Assembly (NCBI RefSeq): GCF_007971525.1
Contig: NZ_CP042437.1
Coordinates: 7,254,001-7,318,000, forward strand
Source of the DNA: Mucilaginibacter ginsenosidivorax
GTDB taxonomy: Bacteria; Bacteroidota; Bacteroidia; Sphingobacteriales; Sphingobacteriaceae
Direction of reading: 5' to 3'
Length of the DNA: 64,000 nt
The translations under genes were made by a program, and so were the position numbers. Below the pieces are notes generated by a model that saw only the letters and a list, made by a program, of their open reading frames with translations, did no database searches and was not told the DNA's origin. Shown here one piece after another: positions 34,943 to 43,587 of the stretch. Every line of letters starts with the position of its first letter. Position 1 is the first letter of the stretch.

Positions 34943-36634
34943 ATGCTGAAGCACATTTCCATAGGCGATCTTATCGTATTTTTTACTTATTTCGTTTTGG
35001 TATCCGTATATGGTTACCTGGTTTATCGCCGTAAAAAAGCAGAAACCAATTCCAGTTCACACAGCTTTTTCCTGGCCGAAGGGTCACTTACCTGGTGGGC
35101 TATAGGCGCATCCATCATCGCATCCAATATCTCGGCCGAGCAATTTATAGGCATGAGCGGCGATGGTTTTTTTGCAGGCATTGCCGTGGCCGTTTACGAA
35201 TGGCTTGGCGCGGCCACGCTGATTATTGTAGCGGTGTTTTTTATGCCAGTGTATATCAAAAATAAAATTTACACCATGCCGCAGTTTCTGAAAGACAGGT
35301 ATAACAGCGGTGTGGCCTTGGTGATGTCGATATTCTGGCTGGCATTGTACATATTTATTAACCTTACCGCTATTTTATATCTTGGCGCACTGGCCATTAA
35401 CGGCTTGCTTGGCGGCGGGTATTTACATGAAATTATGATTGGCCTGGCCATATTTGGAGTAATTATTGCGCTTGGCGGTATGCAGGTGGTTGGTTATACG
35501 GATGTGGTACAGGTTGCTGTACTGATTATTGGCGGACTTGCCATTACCTATTTATCGCTGACTATTGTGAGTGATAAATTTGGTTTCGGCCAAAACGCGC
35601 TTACCGGTTTAAAGCTGATCCTGAAAGACTCGCCCGATCATTTTCACCTCATCTTTAAAAAGCCTGCGCATGGCGCATCTGTAGAAACAATAAGTAAATA
35701 TTTAATACTGCCCGGGTTTGCCATGTACGCGGGTGGTCAGTGGATAAGCAATCTTAACTATTGGGGCTGTAACCAGTATATCACGCAGCGTGCACTGGGC
35801 GCCAATTTGCATACTGCCCGTACCGGGATCCTGTTTGCCAGTTTGCTTAAAATCCTGATGCCGGTTATTGTAATGCTACCGGGCATTGTAGCCTTTGTAT
35901 TGTACAAACACGGCGATTTGCCAATGCTTGTTGGCGGTAAAAAGGACGGCGCCTACTCGGCCATATTATCCTTTTTGCCTTCCGGTTTAAAAGGTTTGTC
36001 GCTTGCCGTTTTAACCGCTGCAATTGTCGCTTCGATTGCTGGTAAGGTTAACAGCATTTCAACCATTTTTACGCTGGATGTGTATAAAAACTATATGAGT
36101 ACCAAAGCTACCGAACGCAATATGGTTTGGGTAGGGCGCATAGTTATTGTGTGCAGCCTTGTAATCGCTGTAGCCTTTACCTGGAACGATATGCTGGGTA
36201 TCAGTGGCGAGGGCGGTTATACTTTTGTTCAAAAATACAGCAGCTTTGTAAGTCCGGGCGTATTGGCTACCTTCCTGTTAGGTATGTTTTGGAAACGCAC
36301 CACCGGTGAGGCTGCCATCATAGGCATCCTGACTGGCTTTGCAGCTTCGGTGTTCTTTAACCAGTTTGCGGTTAAGGTATTCGGACCCGAAACATGGTTG
36401 TACTCCGCGTTTATCAACCCATCCGGTGTTTACGAAATTCCTTTTTTTATCTGCCTTGGCTGGTCGTTCCTGACAACTTTTGGGGTGATGGTTTTAGTAA
36501 GCTTATTTGGCCCTGTCGTTAATGCAAAATCTATCGAGGTTGATAAAGGAATGTTTAAGTTGAAATCGTCATCGATAGTGCTTATCGCGGTAATATTGCT
36601 GTTTCTATCTGCCATTTACGTGCGTTTTTGGTAG
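34943..36634 (+). CDS. Sodium/solute symporter (SSS family, SGLT-like)
   Basis: A 563-residue inner-membrane transporter with about 13-14 hydrophobic segments. Family signs are FFLAEGSLTWWAIGASIIASNISAE-like segment near residue 43 (the Na+-site helix), GGMQVVGYTDVVQ near 173 and the QWISNLNYWGCNQYITQRALGA region. SGLT-like members take up sugars such as glucose, galactose, myo-inositol or sialic acid with sodium. The divergent LacI gene suggests a sugar substrate; closeness to nagA suggests an amino sugar. It ends 187 bp from the convergent Rpn gene, with a strong bidirectional terminator between. Confidence 0.92.
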   Translation: MLKHISIGDLIVFFTYFVLVSVYGYLVYRRKKAETNSSSHSFFLAEGSLTWWAIGASIIASNISAEQFIGMSGDGFFAGIAVAVYEWLGAATLIIVAVFFMPVYIKNKIYTMPQFLKDRYNSGVALVMSIFWLALYIFINLTAILYLGALAINGLLGGGYLHEIMIGLAIFGVIIALGGMQVVGYTDVVQVAVLIIGGLAITYLSLTIVSDKFGFGQNALTGLKLILKDSPDHFHLIFKKPAHGASVETISKYLILPGFAMYAGGQWISNLNYWGCNQYITQRALGANLHTARTGILFASLLKILMPVIVMLPGIVAFVLYKHGDLPMLVGGKKDGAYSAILSFLPSGLKGLSLAVLTAAIVASIAGKVNSISTIFTLDVYKNYMSTKATERNMVWVGRIVIVCSLVIAVAFTWNDMLGISGEGGYTFVQKYSSFVSPGVLATFLLGMFWKRTTGEAAIIGILTGFAASVFFNQFAVKVFGPETWLYSAFINPSGVYEIPFFICLGWSFLTTFGVMVLVSLFGPVVNAKSIEVDKGMFKLKSSSIVLIAVILLFLSAIYVRFW

Positions 36635-36723
36635 TTTTAAATATACCAGGAGTACATGGACAGGTAAAGGGCAAGTAAGTTATCCAGGTGGTGGATGAAG
36701 ATTCAACATAAGGATGTTAATAT

Positions 36724-36776
36724 ATACAAACAACAAAGCCCGAACTTGTAATAAGCCCGGGCTCTGTTGTTTGTAT
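36724..36776. terminator. Bidirectional terminator between the SSS and Rpn genes
   Basis: A 19-bp stem with one mismatch: the left arm 36724-36742 ends AAAGCCCG and the right arm 36758-36776 begins CGGGCTCTG, with a 15-base loop. A-rich and T-rich outer parts let it work in both directions between convergent genes. It closely resembles the hairpin at 37773-37810. Confidence 0.8.
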
Positions 36777-36821
36777 CAGCACGCCATAACAGCAGCTTTT
36801 GCCTGTTTACAGCGGATTTGC

Positions 36822-37718
36822 TTATAATCTTTCTATCTCATCAACCGAAAGCCCGGTGAATTTTTCGATCTGGGCAACAGGCATGCCATCTTTTTTCATT
36901 TCACGGGCAATAGCAATAGCTTTTGCTTTTTCACCTTTTCTCTCACCTTTTTTTTCAGCCCTGTCTAATAAAAGTTCTTCTATGCCCATGGTGTTGCTCC
37001 TTTCTGTTAAAATTTCTACCTGTTGTTCAAATTTAGTGTTTATATCCTGATTTTCAAAGCGTATGTAATACCTTAAAAAATTCATCAGTACCCTTATCTT
37101 TTCTTTTGCTATCTGTTTGGTCAGCAATAACTTTGTCAGGTTAAGCTTTAAGTTCAGCAGCAGTTCATCACGCTCCCGGCTGCTTTTCAAATCTTTGCCT
37201 GCAAGTGCCGCCTTTGCGGTAAGTACAACAAGGGCAAAAGGGTTTTCGCTGCCTTGTAGTGCCTCATCGCTTTGACTGGCTATTTTATAAGTGTTGAATG
37301 TATAACGTAGGCTGGTGCCCATAAAGTCTATCGCAAAATAATTGGGCCTTTCTTTTGTATTGGCTTCGGTAAATATGGCGTAGGCAACTATTGGTTTTTG
37401 ATATTTATCCAGTATCCGGTAAAAATAAGTGTACATGCGGCTGGCAAAATCTTTTTGATACTGGCCCTGTACTTCCACGTGCACCAAAATCCATTCTTCT
37501 TTACCGGTTTTAGTAAAAACCTTAACCAACTTATCGATCACCTTTGGCGAATACTCATTGTTTTCAGGCGGGAAAACCTGCTCCAGCTCTTTATCCAGGA
37601 ATTCGAACCCTTTGTCAAAGTCGAAAATCTCCGGGGCATCAGGATTAAGAAAACATAGGAAATCGTCAAAAACATCTTCGAGTATCCCTTTCCAAAGGAT
37701 GTCGTCTTTTCTTCTCAT
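36822..37718 (-). CDS. Rpn-family PD-(D/E)XK nuclease (recombination-promoting, transposase-like)
   Basis: A 298-residue protein of the Rpn/PDDEXK-transposase group. The N-terminal part has DDILWKGILEDVFDDFL and IFDFDKGFEFLDKEL; the nuclease core has ILVHVEVQG with Glu82 and Gln84 (ExQ form of the motif), followed by FASRMYTYFYRI. The tail is lysine- and glutamate-rich (KKGERKGEKAKAIAIAREMKKDG) and ends in a small helical motif, AQIEKFTGLSVDEIERL, typical of this group. Related E. coli proteins promote RecA-independent recombination. It is a single gene between two similar hairpins. No inverted terminal repeats were found, so it is not called an insertion sequence. Confidence 0.85.
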   Translation of the reverse strand: MRRKDDILWKGILEDVFDDFLCFLNPDAPEIFDFDKGFEFLDKELEQVFPPENNEYSPKVIDKLVKVFTKTGKEEWILVHVEVQGQYQKDFASRMYTYFYRILDKYQKPIVAYAIFTEANTKERPNYFAIDFMGTSLRYTFNTYKIASQSDEALQGSENPFALVVLTAKAALAGKDLKSSRERDELLLNLKLNLTKLLLTKQIAKEKIRVLMNFLRYYIRFENQDINTKFEQQVEILTERSNTMGIEELLLDRAEKKGERKGEKAKAIAIAREMKKDGMPVAQIEKFTGLSVDEIERL

Positions 37719-37772
37719 TCAGATAAAACAGAAATTAAGTATAGTTAAAATATTCAACATAAATCACATAAC

Positions 37773-37810
37773 CAACCAAGCCCGACTTTTAATAGTGCCG
37801 GGCTTGGTTG
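37773..37810. terminator. Hairpin between the Rpn and pmbA-A genes
   Basis: CAACCAAGCCCG (37773-37784) and CGGGCTTGGTTG (37799-37810) form a perfect 12-bp stem with a 14-base loop. It lies after the 3' end of the left tldD-pmbA operon (minus strand) and before the Rpn start, so it probably ends that operon. The core and loop resemble 36724-36776 in the same orientation; the U-tract is weak. Confidence 0.6.
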
Positions 37811-37903
37811 ATGGATGGTTGATTAAGCGAGTAGCTGATAAGGTTAAAGATGTTGGGTTTTCAAAAACCACTCACTTAATAAACCCAATCAACCACTCAC
37901 TAT

Positions 37904-39241
37904 CTACACCGCGTCTGAAAGTGACGTAAAGGTAAAATCACGGATTCGCATAGGAGGAATCAACGCGTTTTGGCCTGATTCTCCGCTTACAGTGCGCTCA
38001 GGTTTACCTAAAGCATCCAGGTTATTAAGCATAATAACCGGGCTTTCGTTAAACCTCAAATTCTTGATCGGGAATTTGATCTGTCCGTTTTCAATATAAA
38101 ATGTACCGTCACGGGTAAGGCCGGTAAACAATAATGTTTGCGGATCAACCGGGCGGATATACCACAGGCGGGTAACTAAAATCCCTTTTTCGGTGCCTTT
38201 TATCAATTCTTCTAAAGTTGCATTCCCGCCCTCCATAATGATACCATCGGGATTTGGAATTGATTTAATGCCTTGTTTTTGAGCCCAATAACGCGAGTAT
38301 GTGAAGTTTTTAACTACTCCTTTTTCAATCCAGCTTCTTTTTATCTGGGGTTGGCCATCACCGGCCCAACTGCCTGTTGGCAAATCGGGATGCGATGGAT
38401 CGGAGTAAATGTTTACCCTTTCATCAACCATTTTTTCGCCAAGTTTGGTTTTACCGCCGGGTTTGCTTAAAAAGCTGCGGCCTTCATCGGCGCTGCGTGC
38501 ATCAAGGCCGCCATACAATTGTTCAAGTAATACAATACCGGCGGCGGGCTCTAAAATTACCGTGTATTTTCCCGGTTCAATAGCTTTGGCGCCTTTCGAT
38601 CCGGTTGCCTTTTGGGCAGCTATTTTGGTAAATGCCAATGTATCCAGTTTACTCACATCGTTATAACCCTTGGTAGAGTATCCCGAGCCTGTACCGTCTT
38701 CAGAACGTAAGGTTACCGAGAAATTTACATCTGTAGAGGTATTGTAGGCAAACAGGCCATGCGAATTCATCATCGAGCTAAAGCCCGCGCTGTTTTGCAA
38801 AAAGCCTGCTGCTATTAACTTATTTTCTTTTGCTGTGTCCAGGCTTTTGCCCACCATATCTGTACGCAAGGCAGGTGTAATTGCCGCCGTTTCGGATACA
38901 AAAGTTTTTGAGCGTGGTGCGTAGGTTTGCGGGCCTAAAAAGGATACAAACTCCGGGTTTTCGGGTGCCAGTTGTGCCAGTTCTTCGGATAAGCGAACGG
39001 CTTTTTCAACCGAGGCATCATCATATTCGTTGGTGGTTACCACGCCCAGTTTTTTGCCAAAGGCTGATGAAATAACCATACTGGTTTGGCTTAACGAACC
39101 ACTGGTAGATACTGTATTGCGGGCATACCTGATGTTGCCCGAGTCTGATCCGCCAAAGTTGATCTCGCATTCATCGGCTTTTGAATAGCCCAGCGCCTTT
39201 TTTAATATCGCGCGGCATTCATCTTCTGTTAAAATTGCCAT
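37904..39241 (-). CDS. pmbA: PmbA/TldE-type subunit of a TldD/E metalloprotease (copy A)
   Basis: A 445-residue protein of the modulator-of-gyrase family. TldE/PmbA subunits pair with TldD and lack the metal site; no HExxxH is present here. Seen are YSKADECEINFGGSDSGNIRYARN at the start, VILEPAAGIVLLEQLYGG in the middle and NLRFNESPVIMLNNLDALGKPER near the end. It starts 3 bp after tldD-A, so the two are translated together. The protein has no signal peptide, although its TldD partner has a Tat-like one. It is a clear paralogue of 51629-52960. Known TldD/E roles are peptide maturation and antitoxin cleavage in the cytosol. Confidence 0.92.
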   Translation of the reverse strand: MAILTEDECRAILKKALGYSKADECEINFGGSDSGNIRYARNTVSTSGSLSQTSMVISSAFGKKLGVVTTNEYDDASVEKAVRLSEELAQLAPENPEFVSFLGPQTYAPRSKTFVSETAAITPALRTDMVGKSLDTAKENKLIAAGFLQNSAGFSSMMNSHGLFAYNTSTDVNFSVTLRSEDGTGSGYSTKGYNDVSKLDTLAFTKIAAQKATGSKGAKAIEPGKYTVILEPAAGIVLLEQLYGGLDARSADEGRSFLSKPGGKTKLGEKMVDERVNIYSDPSHPDLPTGSWAGDGQPQIKRSWIEKGVVKNFTYSRYWAQKQGIKSIPNPDGIIMEGGNATLEELIKGTEKGILVTRLWYIRPVDPQTLLFTGLTRDGTFYIENGQIKFPIKNLRFNESPVIMLNNLDALGKPERTVSGESGQNALIPPMRIRDFTFTSLSDAV

Positions 39242-39244
39242 ATA

Positions 39245-40879
39245 TTAAATTTTTCTTGCTGTATTAATTACGTTAACTCCTTTAAATAATGCTGTAGACG
39301 ATCCGTGCGACACGGCGCTGGCCTGCATAGGCTGGCCTTTACCATCAAAAAATGATCCGCCTAAGCGATAATCATTGGCATCGCAAACTGCGGCGCAGGA
39401 GTTCCAAAACTCCTGAGTGTTTGACTGGTAGGCCACATCATTCAGCATACCTACAATTTTGCCATTTTTGATCTCGTAATAAAGCTGGCCGCTAAACTGG
39501 AAGTTATACCGCTGCTGATCTATCGAGAACGAACTATCGCCAATGATATAAATGCCTTTTTCTACGTTTTTGATCATATCATTTACGCCCATAGGCACTT
39601 TGCCGGGTTGCAAGGATATGTTGGCCATACGCTGGAACTGCACATCCTGCCAGCTTTGCGAATAACAACAGCCCTGCGATTCTTTCAACCCAATGATATG
39701 GGCCTGGTCGCGGATGGCCTGGTAGTTAACCAGAATACCATCTTTAATAATATCCCACTTTTTGGCCTCAACACCTTCGTCATCATAACCAACGGCGCCA
39801 AGCGAACCAACCTGGGTTTTATCGGCCACAATGTTTACATTTTTGCTGCCGAAATTGAATTTTTTTGATTCCCATTTATCTAGGGTAAGGAAACTGGTAC
39901 CGGCAAAGTTTGCTTCGTAACCTAATACGCGGTCAAGCTCGGTAGGGTGGCCAACAGATTCGTGGATGGTTAACCAAAGGTGACTTGGATCTAAAACCAG
40001 ATCATATTTGCCTGCTTCAACAGATTTTGCTTTCAGCTTTTGATCAGCCTGGGTAGCTGCCGCACGGGCATCTTCCAGCATATCGTACCTGTCTTTATAA
40101 AGGGTTGTTACACCTTTTATCTTATCGCTTTCGCGCGGGGTCATATATTCATAACCCATACCGCGTGGTGCGCTTAAGGATTGACGCGTTTCAAATTTAC
40201 CGGTTTTGGAGTCTATTTTAGTAACCGCGAATAAAGGCCAGATGCGGTGGATATCCTGGTCGATATATGAACCATCGGTTGATGCAAAGTATTTTTGCTC
40301 GTTTACCAAAAACAAAATAGAGTTTACATAATTGGCACCGCCTTTCATGGCTGCATCATTTACAGAGAGCAGTAAATCTGTTTTTTCTTTCATCGGAACT
40401 TCAAACGCGTTGCGCTCAATCGGCGTTTTCCAGCTTACTTCGCCATGGCCCTTTTGAGGCACCAGCTGAACCGGATCTGTTTGGATGCGTGCGTTTTCTT
40501 TGGCGATGGCTACGGCAAGCTCGGCTGCTTTGGCAATGCTATCATTATCCAGCTTATCTGTAGCGGCAAAACCCCAGCAACCGTTGGCAATAACGCGGAT
40601 ACCCATACCGTACGATTGGGTATCAACTATATTTTCAACCTTGTTTTCGCGGGTTACCACAAACTGGTTAAGGTAGCGGCCTATACGCACATCGGTATAA
40701 GTTGCGCCTTTTGACCGGGCGGCGTTTAAAACCACGTCGGCCATTCGTTTTTTAAGGGCCACGTCTACCGGGCTCATATCATGGCCGGGCAAAACGGGCG
40801 AACCGAAAACGGGGATCCTGCTAAGCATGGATGCACTAATGCCCATTCCGGTTAGGTAAAGGAAATCTTTTCTTTTCAA
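39245..40879 (-). CDS. tldD: TldD-family zinc metalloprotease, Tat-like N-terminus (copy A)
   Basis: A 544-residue protein with the metal motif HESVGH at 306-311 (context TIHESVGHPTELDRVLGYEA). The N-terminus MKRKDFLYLTGMGISASM resembles a Tat signal in which the second Arg is Lys, followed by a weakly hydrophobic stretch. The segment matching the C-terminal GxCGKxGQ of E. coli TldD, where Cys is a metal ligand, reads FFDGKGQP, so that Cys seems replaced. It is nearly superimposable on copy B, with a run of 47 identical residues around the metal motif. It precedes its PmbA partner in the left arm of the MoxR block. Confidence 0.93.
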   Translation of the reverse strand: MKRKDFLYLTGMGISASMLSRIPVFGSPVLPGHDMSPVDVALKKRMADVVLNAARSKGATYTDVRIGRYLNQFVVTRENKVENIVDTQSYGMGIRVIANGCWGFAATDKLDNDSIAKAAELAVAIAKENARIQTDPVQLVPQKGHGEVSWKTPIERNAFEVPMKEKTDLLLSVNDAAMKGGANYVNSILFLVNEQKYFASTDGSYIDQDIHRIWPLFAVTKIDSKTGKFETRQSLSAPRGMGYEYMTPRESDKIKGVTTLYKDRYDMLEDARAAATQADQKLKAKSVEAGKYDLVLDPSHLWLTIHESVGHPTELDRVLGYEANFAGTSFLTLDKWESKKFNFGSKNVNIVADKTQVGSLGAVGYDDEGVEAKKWDIIKDGILVNYQAIRDQAHIIGLKESQGCCYSQSWQDVQFQRMANISLQPGKVPMGVNDMIKNVEKGIYIIGDSSFSIDQQRYNFQFSGQLYYEIKNGKIVGMLNDVAYQSNTQEFWNSCAAVCDANDYRLGGSFFDGKGQPMQASAVSHGSSTALFKGVNVINTARKI

Positions 40880-40969
40880 GGTCAGTCAGTTTTAAGTCCT
40901 AAATATAACGAGCGAAGTTTGAATATTTGAATGTTTGAAGCAAAACAGGTTGATTTGTTACGGATTATC

Positions 40970-41590
40970 TTAAGATTTTCTGACTACATACGTTTTTGCA
41001 AGCTGATCATGCCAGGCTTGGTGCATAGGGCTCCACAAAACTGTTAAAAAGCCAACACCACATAACAGGCTTGATAATATTTTGCCAAAATTCCGTGCCA
41101 GGGATTTACTAAAATCTAACCGTTGGCCACGGGCATCCACTACAATCATCTTGCAGGCAATTTTTCCTATGCTTGCCTGCAATTTCGTGGCTTCAAAAAC
41201 GGCGTTATAAAAAATCCAGGCAAGTACGCTTATAAGCGTTGGCAAATACCTGCTATCTTCGGTTTCATCATCAATATTATGAAATAGCATCTTTTTAACA
41301 AGTAATATCACAACAGTGCCAATAGTAGTGGCTACAAATAAAAGTGCGTAATCAATAATATAGGCCAGCAGCCGCCACCAAAAATTGGCAACATTACGTT
41401 CATCAGGCAGGTATATGCCTTTGGAAATGAAATAATCCTGAAATTCTGGTAAATCGGCGGCGTATTGCAATCCATCGGCTAAAGGCGATAATAAGAAATC
41501 ATCCGCCTCGATGTTCATATCCATCAGTTGGGTATGCGTGTAAGGGCCATCCTGTTGGCTACCTCTTAAAATATAATATTCGTTTATCAT
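40970..41590 (-). CDS. GYF_2 + RDD membrane protein
   Basis: A 206-residue protein. Residues 1-50 (YYILRGSQQDGPYTHTQLMDM) match a GYF_2 (DUF4339)-like domain that usually binds peptides. An RDD membrane domain follows, with FWWRLLAYIIDYALLF near 70, a second segment near 115-130 (LPTLISVLAWIFYNAVFEA) and GKIACKMIVVDARGQRL. RDD proteins are small membrane proteins of poorly defined transport or assembly roles. The gene lies between DUF4159 and tldD-A on the same strand with gaps of 63 and 90 bp, so it belongs to the left arm of the block. Confidence 0.85.
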   Translation of the reverse strand: MINEYYILRGSQQDGPYTHTQLMDMNIEADDFLLSPLADGLQYAADLPEFQDYFISKGIYLPDERNVANFWWRLLAYIIDYALLFVATTIGTVVILLVKKMLFHNIDDETEDSRYLPTLISVLAWIFYNAVFEATKLQASIGKIACKMIVVDARGQRLDFSKSLARNFGKILSSLLCGVGFLTVLWSPMHQAWHDQLAKTYVVRKS

Positions 41591-41653
41591 TAATTTACAG
41601 TTTAGGTTTGTGTAAATTAACTAAAATTGTAATTATGGGCAAATTAATCCCAA

Positions 41654-42280
41654 TCAATAATTTAGCGCGTACATTATAATATTAACCCCAAATTTGGTAT
41701 TATCTTCGGCCAGGAAACGCTTATTCCGGTAATCATAGTCCCATTCGCAACCATAATCCTTACTGCTATACAATACAGCTATGCGCCCGTTAATTTCTAT
41801 GGCTTTTAAATAATCGTGCACCAAATCATCTCCCCAGCCATTTAACTCAAAGCTGGTGGTAGGGGGGCCTTTATCGAAAGAGAAAAAAGAATGGTATATT
41901 TTATGGTTGTTGGGGATTTTTTTCAATGCAGTTGGGCCAAACAAAGCTGCCATTTGCGCTTCGAATGATTTGGCGAAAAGGCCGTCTATATCATGGTTGC
42001 AGTCGTCCACAAAAATAAAACCGCCATTTTCTGCATACTTTTTAAAGTTGGCCCGCTCTTTAGTGTCAAACTGAACAAGCTTATGGCCGCTCAGGTAGCA
42101 AAATGGGTACAAAAATATATCATCGCTGCTTAAGGGGATCACTTTTTCCTGCTGATCAATGGGAATAGTGGTATACTCCAGCAGCGAATTGAGGAGGTTT
42201 GATGGCATGCGCTGATCGGTGTCCCAATCGCCGGAGTGGTAACTTAACCTGGTAAACGTAAACTTTCCGCTGAATGCCAT
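41654..42280 (-). CDS. DUF4159 domain protein
   Basis: A 208-residue protein that begins FTFTRLSYHSGDWDTDQRMPSNLLNSLLEYT and contains GGFIFVDDCNHDID and NHKIYHSFFSFDKGPP, typical of DUF4159. The fold resembles a glutamine-amidotransferase-like domain. DUF4159 genes are usually in or fused to the MoxR-DUF58-BatA cluster. Here the gene is divergent from moxR, 162 bp away, sharing the control region. There is no signal peptide, so it is likely cytoplasmic, unlike many longer relatives that are exported. Function unknown. Confidence 0.85.
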   Translation of the reverse strand: MAFSGKFTFTRLSYHSGDWDTDQRMPSNLLNSLLEYTTIPIDQQEKVIPLSSDDIFLYPFCYLSGHKLVQFDTKERANFKKYAENGGFIFVDDCNHDIDGLFAKSFEAQMAALFGPTALKKIPNNHKIYHSFFSFDKGPPTTSFELNGWGDDLVHDYLKAIEINGRIAVLYSSKDYGCEWDYDYRNKRFLAEDNTKFGVNIIMYALNY

Positions 42281-42442
42281 CGTGTTTTAAAAACTTAAAA
42301 GTAGTACAATATTTTATGCTGATGCTACATTTGTTTGCATTGCTTGTAAAGTTTTGGATACTTTATTTAATTTTTAATAAAAAATACTGGTTTTTAATCA
42401 AAAGGGTGATATATTGGGGGAGTACATTAAAAACGTATTAAG

Positions 42443-43438
42443 TTGGAACTGACCGAAAATAATATAAAAGCGCTGCTTGCCAAGTTGCCTGCTTTAAAAG
42501 GCGAAATTCAGAAGGTAATAGTAGGGCAGGATGCCATATTGGACGAGTTGCTGGTAGCATTTTTAGCCGGAGGCCATTGCCTGTTGGAAGGCGTACCCGG
42601 CCTGGCCAAAACACTCATCGTAAAAACCATGTCGCAAGCCCTGCACCTGGCCTTCAGGCGCATCCAGTTTACCCCCGATTTGATGCCTACAGATATCATC
42701 GGTACCGAAATACTGGAGGAAGACCATGCTACAGGCAAGCGTTTCTTCAAATTTAATAAAGGCCCGTTGTTCGCCAACATTATCCTGGCCGACGAAATTA
42801 ACCGTACACCACCCAAAACGCAATCGGCATTACTGGAAGCGATGCAGGAGTTTGAGGTAACCTACGGTGGGCAAACATACCCGTTAGATAAGCCGTTTTT
42901 TATCCTGGCAACTCAAAACCCTATAGAGCAAGCCGGAACATACCCATTACCCGAAGCACAATTAGACCGTTTTCTTTTGCTGATAAAAATTGGATATCCA
43001 ACTGAGCAGGAAGAGTTTGAAGTACTGAACCGTACTACCGGTACCCAAAAAGCCGACATTAAGGCAGTAATAACTGCCGAAGAGATCATTCAGGCCCAGG
43101 CACTGGTAAGGCAGGTTACTATAAGCGAAGACCTGGTAAAATACGTGAGCCAGGTAATCCGCTCAACCCGCCCGGATACCACCACGGTTGGCTACGTAAA
43201 AGAATGGGTACGCTGGGGTGCGGGCCCGCGGGCAGGGCAGGCGTTAATATTAACAGCCAAAGCACGTGCTTTATTAAAAGGACGTTACTCCGTTTTGATG
43301 GAGGATATCCACGCTATGGCCCCGGCCGTTTTAAGGCACAGGATATTGATGAACTTTAAAGCCGAGGCAGAGGGTATTACATCAGATAAAGTAACGGCGG
43401 AGTTGATAAGAATAGTGGAAAGAAGTAAAGCTATATAA
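42443..43438 (+). CDS. MoxR-family AAA+ ATPase
   Basis: A 331-residue AAA+ ATPase with Walker A GVPGLAKT (50-57), Walker B LADEINR (Asp117, Glu118), sensor 1 TQNPIEQAGTYPLPEAQLDRF and the lid domain. MoxR proteins act as chaperones with vWA partners in enzyme or envelope assembly. The start is a TTG at 42443: the frame is closed by a TAA five codons upstream, and the next Met lies past Walker A, so only TTG (or an ATT at 42437) can start it. It opens the right arm of the divergent block. A REP-like hairpin separates it from DUF58. Confidence 0.94.
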   Translation: MELTENNIKALLAKLPALKGEIQKVIVGQDAILDELLVAFLAGGHCLLEGVPGLAKTLIVKTMSQALHLAFRRIQFTPDLMPTDIIGTEILEEDHATGKRFFKFNKGPLFANIILADEINRTPPKTQSALLEAMQEFEVTYGGQTYPLDKPFFILATQNPIEQAGTYPLPEAQLDRFLLLIKIGYPTEQEEFEVLNRTTGTQKADIKAVITAEEIIQAQALVRQVTISEDLVKYVSQVIRSTRPDTTTVGYVKEWVRWGAGPRAGQALILTAKARALLKGRYSVLMEDIHAMAPAVLRHRILMNFKAEAEGITSDKVTAELIRIVERSKAI

Positions 43439-43444
43439 GACTAT

Positions 43445-43524
43445 GTCATTGCGAGGTACGAAGCAATCGTGAACTATGCAAATCCGTTTAGCAAATCGAG
43501 GATTGCTTCGTACCTCGCAATGAC
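43445..43524. repeat. REP-like inverted repeat between moxR and DUF58
   Basis: A perfect 24-bp inverted repeat: 43445-43468 begins GTCATTGCGAGG and 43501-43524 ends CCTCGCAATGAC, with a 32-base loop. GTCATTGCGAGG-type repeats are widely scattered in Bacteroidota and other genomes. It could stabilise the upstream mRNA or reduce expression downstream; there is no U-tract. Confidence 0.8.
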
Positions 43525-43587
43525 GGTCGCGTATTAATCCGCTTTCAGATAAAATCCGACATCGAACATCTCAAATCCGAAATTAAA

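Noticed and set aside
36822..37718. Rpn gene as a complete insertion sequence
   Set aside because: No terminal inverted repeats or target duplication were found at its borders; the flanking hairpins are each self-contained and can be explained as terminators.
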